NCBI GenBank assembly: GCA_018433975.1
Contig: JAHDQE010000100.1
Location: 1 to 40,021, forward strand
From: Ornatilinea sp.
Lineage (GTDB): Bacteria; Chloroflexota; Anaerolineae; Anaerolineales; Anaerolineaceae
Reading direction: 5' to 3'
DNA length: 40,021 nt
Both the position numbers and the translations under genes were made by a program. The notes under the pieces are model-generated. The model had not been told where the DNA came from, searched no databases, and saw only the letters and a list, made by a program, of their open reading frames with translations. Shown in pieces: positions 33,258 to 40,021 of this stretch. Position 1 is the first letter of the stretch. Each line of letters starts with the position of its first letter.

Positions 33258-36200
33258 CGACCTGGTATTGCGATTCCTTCTCTCCTGCCAGCAAGGTCTG
33301 GGCGAGAGCATGGATTTCAAGGACCTGTTCCACAAAACCGGTCGCGCTGGTGTTGGCGTCCGCGGCGCTCTGGATCACCGCCACGAGAGACATCCACCAG
33401 ACGAATTTCTCGAAAGATTCTTTATTGAACCACAGGATACCTTTGTAGCGGTTGATGCCCAGATAGCGCTGGACATATTCGTCGGAGAGCCAATCTGAAA
33501 GCAGTTTTGCCGGAGAAAGTGCCTGCGAATCCGGATACCAGTTCTGATACCGGGTGAGAATGTTCACTTCCAGAAGAAGGACATTGGCTTCTTCTTCCGC
33601 CAGCCCCATTTCGTGATAAGCATCCCGCAGGATTTTCCCAAACCGCCACTCATTGAGCCAGGTCTGGCTCTGGTTGGGATAGCCTTCGCTCCCCGCAAGT
33701 TTCCCTAATTCGCAGATAAACACCCAGCTTAACAACGTTAACCAGTTTGAGGTGGATTGTCCGGTAAGGTTCTGCTGAAGTCCTTCCAGAATGGACAGGT
33801 AAGACTTTGCCCCCGGAAGCGGGAACAGTGTATCGAGGATTGGGAGCGAAAGGACGTGGTTGAGTCTGCGTGCCAGGGCTTTGGAGATCTCGTTCCGGTT
33901 CTGTCCGAGGTCGGTGAGCCGGGTAATCCCGTCCAGCAGACTGTCGAGCTTGATCTGGGCTTCTTCCAGCAAGCCCTGGGGGAGGCTGTCCGCTTCGTTT
34001 TCCAGACGGGCGCTCAAAAGGTAATTGAAATAGCCGGGATTCGCAATCTGCCGGTAAGGGTCCTGCACCGGTTGGAGGAGCAGTTCCTGAAGCGCTTCCT
34101 GAATATTGGGCACGCCGCGCCCCCTCAGATAACCGCACAGACGACCGTAAGAATGCCAGAGATCATCTTCGACGGTATGGATGTCGATGAAGGTACGGTA
34201 ATCATAGGCGCTTAACTCGATGTACAGGCCCTCATTGGCGAGTTGGGTGCTGGAATAGATGTGCTCCAGGTTGGAGGACTGGTCCCGCATGATGACATAA
34301 CGATTCTCATCCGGGACGAAATCGAGGCCCTGCTGGAGAGAGCGCTGGATGATCCTGCGTTCGCCGCTTTCCGGGTCCTTTACGGAAAAGCCCACCGAAC
34401 TGCGCACCCAGCCGCGGGTGTTAGCGTATTTGTTGTGGAAAATCACCAGGTTGTGGGTCCCGTTGGCTCCATTGGAAAAGGCGTATACGTTTTCATCTAC
34501 ATAATTTTCCGGAGTGAAGAAATCGTACAGTAAGAAGTTCTCAATGCCCGAGAATTCCGTCCGGCGGTGCAGCAGGGGGAAGATCTCCCGTTCATGCCGT
34601 TTGATCAGCCACTCATTGGGCTGTTCATCCCAATAGGCCCGGCGGTATTCCATGCCGTATTTTTCGGTGAAACCTTCCACCTGTCCGTGCCCAAACATGG
34701 GCAGGCCGGGCAGGGTGGCCATCAGGGTACAGATCCCGAAATATTTATCGCCTTCGCCAAACTGCTCCTGGGCGGTTTTCTCGTCGGGGTTGTTCATGAA
34801 ATTCACGAACCTTTTTAAAATTTCCGGATCAAATTCCAGGGTGTTTTTGAGCACCGTGCGGAACTCGGAGTTGTCTTCGTTGCGCAGCAGGTTCATAAAG
34901 GCACTGTTATACACGCGGTGCATCCCGAGGGTGCGGACAAAATAACCTTCCATGAGCCAGAAAGCTTCCGCCAGCAGCAGCGTATCCGGGGCCTCGACGG
35001 CCACGCGGTCGACTACCTCGCGCCAGAACTCTATGGGCATCCGGGCGTCAAACTGCTCGCGGGTGAGGGCGTGATCGGCGCGCGAGGGGATATCGCCGCC
35101 GCTGCCGGGCTGGGGGAACCACAGGCGCTGGTAATGCTTCTTCGCCAGGGTCATGGCGGCATCAAAGCGGATGATGGGGAATTTCCGGGCGACGTGCAAA
35201 ATGGTCTGAATGACCGCTTCCCGGACGTTTGGATCGAGGTAATTCAATTGGGCAGTGTCGTTCCAGGGCATGCTGGTGCCGTCGTTGCCGTGGTAGATAT
35301 ACTTCTCTTCCCCGGTATAGTTATTGCGGTATTTGAAGGTTACCGCGGCATCGGTACGGTCAAAGTAGTGATCTTCGAGCAGGATGCTGGCCTTCGGGTC
35401 TGCGGAAAGATCGGGCCCGGAATACGAATAGGACGGGAAGGGGCTGTAGGGGAGGGAAATGAACCAATCAGGATGGTCGACCACCCAGGGGGAGTCGATG
35501 CCCATGTGATTGGGGACCATATCGCTCGCCAGCCGGATGCCGCGGCGCCAGGCGCGGTGGCGCAGGTTTTGATAGGCCTCTTCGCCTCCCAGTTCACCGG
35601 CAATGTCGTAAGACCACAGCGAATAAGCCGAGGCAACCGCTTCGGGGTTGCCGCACAGTTGTTTGATGCGCGCGGAGGCTTTGCTGCGCTCCCATAGCCC
35701 GATCAGCCACAGTCCGGAGAACCCGCGGCTGGCGAGGATATCCAGTTCTTCATCGGGAATCTGGTCGAGCCGTTTGATTTCGCGCTGATATTTCTTGCTG
35801 AGCTGGTCCAGCCAGACGTAGGTGTGTTTGGCGATCAGCACGAGACGGGGCATCCAGTCCCTGTCCTGGCTGAACTTTTCGGCATCTTCATAGGCCGCGG
35901 TGTCATAGGTCGGGATGGGAACCGGACCGGGGCCGAAACCGGTGAACGGCATTTTCTCTTCTTCCTTGATGAGGTCGATGCTGCTCAACAGGCGGTAAAG
36001 GTATCTCCCGAGCAGTTCCGCCCAGAATTCACGGATGTATTCCAACTGGCCGAACAGGCTGTAAGGCACCACAATGGCCGGGCTGCGCAGCATCTCCACC
36101 AGGGACTGCTGTTTGGGGCCAAAGAGGGGCTGGGTGTCGAAGAAGTTTTCCAATTCCTGAAGCATCTGGCGGTAAGCCGTGGTGTGTTTTAGCTGCTCAT

Positions 36201-36702
36201 CTTCAAAAAGCTCAAGGTAGGGAACGAGGGCCGGATTTTTGTTGGAAATTCCCAGCATCAGCAGCTCTTCCAGGGCTTTTACGCGGTTGGAGACGCCTTC
36301 CGGTGTGCTGCCGGAAAGGTATTCCTCGGCGGAGAGGTCCTTGCGGTAAACCGCAAGGGGAGGGAATTCGGACACAAAGTCCTGCAAGGTCCGGTCTACC
36401 GCTTCTTTCCCCACCGCGCCTTCCACCCATTCCAGCGCGTGGCGCATGGCTTCCGGATTCCGCTCTTCCTGGTACAAGGCGATGACATAGTGCAAGATTT
36501 CGTCGATTAAACCCATGGCATTGATCTGCCCGGCCCGGACGGCTTTTTCGGGGAAGGAAACCAGGTCTCGTTTCTGATTCATCTTCTGAGAAAAAACGCG
36601 GGCGGCGTGGAAATCGGCAAAGATCACGCTGCCATCCAGGGCAAACAAAGCCTGGTCAAATTGATAATGGTCTCTCGCCCATCTTGAAATATGAAATTCC
36701 AT
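33208..36702 (-). CDS. Very large GH13 alpha-amylase-family protein
   Basis: The 1164-residue protein has a GH13 barrel in the middle, with helical regions before it (1-250) and after (about 760-1164). Conserved regions are SDMVPNHMG (393-401), IRFDAAMTLA (511-520) with nucleophile Asp514, and LLLAEAFW (575-582) with Glu579. Region IV, NNPDE (637-641), has Asp640, while the usual His of N-H-D is replaced. The three acidic residues are thus intact. It probably remodels alpha-glucans with the neighbouring GH57. It is far longer than ordinary amylases, and the flanking helical domains are unrecognised. An AGGAG site supports the ATG. Confidence 0.88.
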   Translation of the reverse strand: MEFHISRWARDHYQFDQALFALDGSVIFADFHAARVFSQKMNQKRDLVSFPEKAVRAGQINAMGLIDEILHYVIALYQEERNPEAMRHALEWVEGAVGKEAVDRTLQDFVSEFPPLAVYRKDLSAEEYLSGSTPEGVSNRVKALEELLMLGISNKNPALVPYLELFEDEQLKHTTAYRQMLQELENFFDTQPLFGPKQQSLVEMLRSPAIVVPYSLFGQLEYIREFWAELLGRYLYRLLSSIDLIKEEEKMPFTGFGPGPVPIPTYDTAAYEDAEKFSQDRDWMPRLVLIAKHTYVWLDQLSKKYQREIKRLDQIPDEELDILASRGFSGLWLIGLWERSKASARIKQLCGNPEAVASAYSLWSYDIAGELGGEEAYQNLRHRAWRRGIRLASDMVPNHMGIDSPWVVDHPDWFISLPYSPFPSYSYSGPDLSADPKASILLEDHYFDRTDAAVTFKYRNNYTGEEKYIYHGNDGTSMPWNDTAQLNYLDPNVREAVIQTILHVARKFPIIRFDAAMTLAKKHYQRLWFPQPGSGGDIPSRADHALTREQFDARMPIEFWREVVDRVAVEAPDTLLLAEAFWLMEGYFVRTLGMHRVYNSAFMNLLRNEDNSEFRTVLKNTLEFDPEILKRFVNFMNNPDEKTAQEQFGEGDKYFGICTLMATLPGLPMFGHGQVEGFTEKYGMEYRRAYWDEQPNEWLIKRHEREIFPLLHRRTEFSGIENFLLYDFFTPENYVDENVYAFSNGANGTHNLVIFHNKYANTRGWVRSSVGFSVKDPESGERRIIQRSLQQGLDFVPDENRYVIMRDQSSNLEHIYSSTQLANEGLYIELSAYDYRTFIDIHTVEDDLWHSYGRLCGYLRGRGVPNIQEALQELLLQPVQDPYRQIANPGYFNYLLSARLENEADSLPQGLLEEAQIKLDSLLDGITRLTDLGQNRNEISKALARRLNHVLSLPILDTLFPLPGAKSYLSILEGLQQNLTGQSTSNWLTLLSWVFICELGKLAGSEGYPNQSQTWLNEWRFGKILRDAYHEMGLAEEEANVLLLEVNILTRYQNWYPDSQALSPAKLLSDWLSDEYVQRYLGINRYKGILWFNKESFEKFVWWMSLVAVIQSAADANTSATGFVEQVLEIHALAQTLLAGEKESQYQVAKLLEAVGSQPSARPL

Positions 36703-36857
36703 CGTTTCTGGCTCCTGATGAGGTGTGGAAAGGTGCTTCTTACATGATTATATATCAGATCGGGCCGGGATTACGGAAAATTTCTCCACGGCTTGTGACC
36801 GCGGCGGGGCGCTGCCGGATTTATTCTGTTGTGAGACAGCCTGAAGGGTTTCAAGGT

Positions 36858-36883
36858 CCGGCACCCGGTGCATGGGGTGCCGG
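36858..36883. terminator. Hairpin between GNAT and GH13 genes
   Basis: CCGGCACCC (36858-36866) pairs with GGGTGCCGG (36875-36883) across an 8-base loop. TTTT follows on the plus strand; the minus side lacks a clear T-run. It may end the GNAT transcript. Confidence 0.45.
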
Positions 36884-36928
36884 AGGTTTTCTGCTTCAAA
36901 ACAGTTGTTCCCTTGGAGGTAGGTTTTT

Positions 36929-37354
36929 CTAGAGTTGTTTGGCAAGAAAATAGCGTTGATGGCCGGGAGGAAAATTTTGCAGTTCACCAAACACCCGATA
37001 GCCGTGTTTTTTGTAGAACTCCGGTGCCTGGAAGCTGAAGGTATCCAGGTAGGCGTTCTTTGCGCCGCGCTGCCGCGCTTCTTCTTCGGCGATGGTTAAA
37101 ATGCGGTGCCCATATCCCTGACCCCGCAGCGCTTCTTCGAGCCACAACAGATCAATATGGAACCACTCATAATAGATTTCACCGAGGATTCCACCCACAA
37201 TGGTGTGGTCAGGGGCGTAAAGCGCGAAACACAGGCGCTGAAACTGATTATCCCCGGTTTGCTGCCGGTTGTAGGTGCTGATCCCGCGTCCGATGATTCC
37301 CCAGGCGGATTCCTCGGGGTTGTCAACATGAGCAATGCGATAGGTCTTTTCCAT
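36929..37354 (-). CDS. GNAT-family N-acetyltransferase
   Basis: The 141-residue protein has the GNAT core: FALYAPDHTIVGGILGE, WLEEALRGQGYGHRILTIAEEEARQRGA with the acetyl-CoA loop RGQGYG, and FYKKHGYRVFGELQNFPPGHQRYFLAK. The C-terminal FPPGHQRYFLAK pattern is common in small GNATs of unknown acceptor. I chose the ATG at 37354 because a TATAAT promoter lies just upstream at 37397, between it and an alternative ATG at 37483. Confidence 0.87.
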   Translation of the reverse strand: MEKTYRIAHVDNPEESAWGIIGRGISTYNRQQTGDNQFQRLCFALYAPDHTIVGGILGEIYYEWFHIDLLWLEEALRGQGYGHRILTIAEEEARQRGAKNAYLDTFSFQAPEFYKKHGYRVFGELQNFPPGHQRYFLAKQL

Positions 37355-37396
37355 AAGGTTTTTATCCTGTTCGGGTCGGGGGCTGATGGTATTTTT

Positions 37397-37425
37397 ATTA
37401 TAGGGAATTAGAGTAGTGCAAACAA
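37397..37425 (-). promoter_or_regulatory. Promoter of the GNAT gene
   Basis: On the minus strand TTGTTT (37420-37425) and a perfect TATAAT (37397-37402) are 17 bases apart. They lie about 45 bases upstream of the ATG at 37354. Confidence 0.6.
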
Positions 37426-37648
37426 TGTCATACTGCTGAAGGGAGCCGTACGGCCGGTGTTGGAGAAATCCTGGAATCCACAACCCCCGCTTGTGTAGCC
37501 TGATGGGGTTTGTCCCTCGCGTATGTAGGAAAATTTTGGGGTAGATGGGAAATCTTGAAATAGAAAAGCACTACGCAGCAAGTCGAAGAAATAACTGGTC
37601 AAAATCAATACACTGAATTTGAGCAATAAGTTGTAGATTTTTATCAAA

Positions 37649-37688
37649 CCAAGTCAGGGCCACCTGTTTTAAGACAGCCCTGACCTGG
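37649..37688 (-). terminator. Terminator of nrdJ
   Basis: A 12-bp stem with one G-U pair (37649-37660 with 37677-37688) has a 16-base loop and is followed on the minus strand by TTTGATAAAAATC. A T-run also follows on the plus side. It sits about 25 bases after the nrdJ stop. Confidence 0.7.
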
Positions 37689-37713
37689 TGAGATTTTTGC
37701 ACTATTTACTTCC

Positions 37714-40020
37714 CTAGCACTCACTGTACCCGCAGGCGTAGCACTTGCGGCAGCCCTCCTCGTTGACCAGGGCGGCCTGGCCGCATTCGGGACAGAGGTC
37801 GCCGATCTTGAGACCGCCGTCCGGGGTGAACAGGGGTTGGGGCTGGGCCGGGATGGCCTGAGCCGAATGCCCGTTGCTGCCGGAGGGGATGCTGCCCTGT
37901 TCGGCCATCCGATTCTCGCGTTCCTGCAGATACTCGGCGAGGACCTGGGCCAGGCCGTCCGGCAGGGAGCGCACGCGGTTGGGGCCAAAGCCGAGCGGCC
38001 GGCCGCCGCCGATGCCCGAAAGCTGGCGGTGAACATGGTACAGGCGTTTGCTGGGCTCGACCTGGGCCGACATCCGCAGGATGTACGAGATCAGCCGCCC
38101 GATGGCCTCGGAGACCGCGGCGGTATCGGAGCCGGCCTTGGCGGTGTTGATGAAGACCTCAAAGGGCTGGCTGCCGCCGTTCTCGTTGATGGTGATGAAA
38201 GCCTTGCCGAGCGGAGTCTGGCTGGAATAGGTGAAACCGGTCAGCGAGCGCGGGCGGGGTTTCTTGGCATCTTCCCAGAAGGTGATCTGGGCCGATTTTT
38301 CGTGGTTTTCCGCGGCAATAACAGGGGGTTGTTCCTGCTTCTGTTCGGCGGTGGCGTGGGTTTCCAGCACGACCACTTCGCGGGAGCCGGTGACATACAC
38401 CGTGGTGCCCTTGCAGCCCAGTTCCCAGGCCAGCATGTAGGCTTTGGCTACATCTTCCGGGGTTGCCGTGGCGGGGAAGTTGGTGGTCTTGGAGAGGCTG
38501 TTATCGACAAAGGCCTGTAAAGCGGCCTGCATGCGGACGTGCTCCTCGGCGGTGATGTCGGCAGAGACCACAAAGGTATCCCTGAGCTTCTGCGGCAGTT
38601 CTTCAATGTGCTGGCAGGTGCCCTGCTGCATGACCTGTTCGATGATCGCTTCGCGGGTGTCGGAATCGATGCCCGATTCGGTCAGGGCCTTTTCGAGGCT
38701 GGGGCTGGTATAGGTCAGCTGGAGGTCATTGCCGTTGTCGTTCACGTGGCGGATATAGGCCAGGGCGAACACCGGTTCGCAGCCGTAGCCTTCGCATCCG
38801 GTCACGGTGGCGATGGTGCCGGTGGGGGCGATGGTGGTCTGGGCCGCGTTGCGGATGCCGTGCTCACGGATGCCGCCGACCACTTTGTCCCAGTCCACTT
38901 CCGGACGACCCCAATCGTGCTCGTAGGGCAGGATGGAGACCGGGGGTTGCCATTTCAGGTCTTCCGGGTCGTACAAGCTGCCTTTGATCGCGGTGAACGG
39001 GCCGCGGGATTTTGCCAGCCTGATGCTGGTCAGCATGGCGTGATAACGGATAAATTCCATGACCTGAGCGGAGAATTCCTGGCCCTCAGGAGAGCCATAG
39101 CGGATCCCTGCGGCGTACATCAGGTCGGCCAGGCCCATCAGGCCCATCCCAATGCGCCGCGCGCGCTGGGCGGCTTCTTTGAGCTGGGGGACGGCCGGGA
39201 CGTATTTATTGGCGTCGACCACGTTATCGAGGAATTGGGTGGCAAGTTCAACACTGTTCCGGAGTTTCTCCCAGTCCACGGAACCGTCTTCCAGAATATG
39301 TACGGCCAGGTTGACCGAGCCCAGACAGCAGTTTTCGTAGGGTCCCAGCCACTGCTCGCCGCAGGGGTTGGTGGCTTCGAGCTGGTAGAGGTGCGGCACG
39401 GGGTTGGAACGGTTGGCTGCGTCCAGGAACAACACGCCGGGCTCGCCGTTGTGGTGGGCCTGGGCAACAATTTTGTCGAACAGGTCGCGCGCCCGAATCG
39501 TCCGGTAGGTCCGCATTGGCAGGCCGGATTCGACCGCGGTCTCAAACGTTCCGGAAAACTTGCGGTAGCGCGGGTCGAGCACATCGGGGAAGCGCAGGTC
39601 CCAATCCTCATCATTCTTGACGGCCTGCATAAACTCATCGGTGATGCCGACCGAGATGTTGAAGTTGGTGATGGCATTCTCATTGGTCTTGCAGCTTACA
39701 AATTCTTCGATATCCGGATGGTCCACCCGCAGGACGGCCATATTCGCGCCGCGCCGGGTGCCGCCCTGGGCGACCTCGCCGAAGGCATTATCGTAGACCC
39801 GCAGGAATCCGACCGGTCCGGTGGCCTGTCCGGCGGAGGATTTGACCAGCGCGCCTTTGGGGCGCAGACGGGAGAAGGAAAAACCATTCCCGCCGCCGGT
39901 CTGCTGGATGAGGGCGGCATCCCGTAAAGTCTGGAAGATGCCGGTAGAGTCCTTGCCCATGTCATCGGTGATGGGGAGGACGAAGCAGGCGGCCAACTGG
40001 CCGAGGGGCGTCCCCGCACC
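37714..40020 (-). CDS. nrdJ: B12-dependent (class II) ribonucleotide reductase, 5' end outside window
   Basis: The visible 768 residues form the catalytic and C-terminal parts of a class II reductase, which makes deoxyribonucleotides with adenosylcobalamin and no oxygen. The frame is open to the window edge (GAGTPLGQLAACFVLPI), so the true start lies outside. Features include the active-site Cys in AACFVLP, NPCGEQ with its radical Cys and Glu, and ENCCLGSVNL. Further features are PTGTIATVTGCEGYGCEP and a TSCPD domain (about 620-700). A C-terminal zinc ribbon, CPECG then CRKCYACGYSEC, carries the redox-active cysteine pair. It ends before a strong terminator. Confidence 0.93.
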   Translation of the reverse strand, partial: GAGTPLGQLAACFVLPITDDMGKDSTGIFQTLRDAALIQQTGGGNGFSFSRLRPKGALVKSSAGQATGPVGFLRVYDNAFGEVAQGGTRRGANMAVLRVDHPDIEEFVSCKTNENAITNFNISVGITDEFMQAVKNDEDWDLRFPDVLDPRYRKFSGTFETAVESGLPMRTYRTIRARDLFDKIVAQAHHNGEPGVLFLDAANRSNPVPHLYQLEATNPCGEQWLGPYENCCLGSVNLAVHILEDGSVDWEKLRNSVELATQFLDNVVDANKYVPAVPQLKEAAQRARRIGMGLMGLADLMYAAGIRYGSPEGQEFSAQVMEFIRYHAMLTSIRLAKSRGPFTAIKGSLYDPEDLKWQPPVSILPYEHDWGRPEVDWDKVVGGIREHGIRNAAQTTIAPTGTIATVTGCEGYGCEPVFALAYIRHVNDNGNDLQLTYTSPSLEKALTESGIDSDTREAIIEQVMQQGTCQHIEELPQKLRDTFVVSADITAEEHVRMQAALQAFVDNSLSKTTNFPATATPEDVAKAYMLAWELGCKGTTVYVTGSREVVVLETHATAEQKQEQPPVIAAENHEKSAQITFWEDAKKPRPRSLTGFTYSSQTPLGKAFITINENGGSQPFEVFINTAKAGSDTAAVSEAIGRLISYILRMSAQVEPSKRLYHVHRQLSGIGGGRPLGFGPNRVRSLPDGLAQVLAEYLQERENRMAEQGSIPSGSNGHSAQAIPAQPQPLFTPDGGLKIGDLCPECGQAALVNEEGCRKCYACGYSEC

Positions 40021-40021
40021 G

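Larger units (their letters stand above)
37355..37713. other. Intergenic region between GNAT and nrdJ
   Basis: This 359-base gap holds the GNAT promoter (37397-37425) and the nrdJ terminator (37649-37688). A 79-codon minus-strand open frame at 37408-37647 lacks a convincing ribosome site and recognisable features, so I do not call it. Confidence 0.6.

Noticed and set aside
34918..35697. A 259-codon plus-strand open frame opposite the GH13 barrel
   Set aside because: It mirrors the conserved GH13 motifs on the other strand and shows no features of its own.
37355..37483. Longer start for the GNAT gene at 37483
   Set aside because: A good promoter lies between the two starts, so the upstream ATG would not be transcribed from it.
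37408..37647. A 79-codon minus-strand open frame between GNAT and nrdJ
   Set aside because: There is no ribosome site, the composition is unusual, and it lies over the GNAT promoter.
38539..39927. A 462-codon plus-strand open frame opposite nrdJ
   Set aside because: It is the complement of a high-GC conserved gene, with no ribosome site and no recognisable domain.

Overview
This 40 kb window looks like chromosomal DNA of a member of the Chloroflexota, most likely class Anaerolineae. That placement is an inference from gene content and protein style: an FtsZ with a DLPAFMRRR tail, a B12-dependent ribonucleotide reductase, an archaeal/fungal-type aspartate-semialdehyde dehydrogenase, GH57/GH13 alpha-glucan enzymes, and lipoproteins with T/P/S-rich linkers. 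There are no rRNA, tRNA, CRISPR, prophage or insertion-sequence signals. Genes are densely packed, with many 4-bp ATGA-type overlaps. Most lie on the minus strand.

Layout. 1-243: edge of a membrane protein (minus). 583-1710: a three-repeat lipoprotein (plus). 1780-5409 (minus): plsC, a UbiD-family decarboxylase, then the large and small subunits of an aconitase-X enzyme. The last three are the enzyme set of the archaeal mevalonate branch (phosphomevalonate dehydratase plus anhydromevalonate-phosphate decarboxylase) and are the strongest candidate here for a noteworthy system. 5538-7370: ArnT/PMT-like glycosyltransferase (minus). 7741-9147: NSS-family amino-acid/sodium symporter (plus) behind a structured leader. 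9231-17737 (minus): C39-like lipoprotein, second plsC, a membrane protein ending in a threonine run, then hom-lysC-asd-HAD-thrC. This covers the steps from aspartate to threonine except homoserine kinase. 17771-22144 (minus): aminotransferase, DegV, GH1 beta-glucosidase, and an esterase-fold protein with Asp at the nucleophile elbow.

22599-24260 (plus): PadR regulator with a double-palindrome operator, then an MFS exporter. 24339-25733: SlyD-like FKBP (minus) and a histidine phosphatase (plus). 25859-30771 (minus): an ftsZ-centred operon without ftsA or ftsQ. In order it encodes a TIM-barrel protein, FtsZ, two small proteins, a secreted glycosidase-like protein lacking both catalytic acids, and a membrane-anchored protein. 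30899-33257 (plus): NAD-dependent epimerase on an apparently leaderless transcript, then GH57. 33208-36702 (minus): a very large GH13 protein that overlaps the GH57 gene tail to tail. 36929-37354: GNAT acetyltransferase (minus). 37714 to the window end: nrdJ (minus, start outside the window).

The window covers isoprenoid/lipid precursors, threonine synthesis, cell division and alpha-glucan metabolism. All functions are inferred from motifs visible in the sequence; no database search was run.
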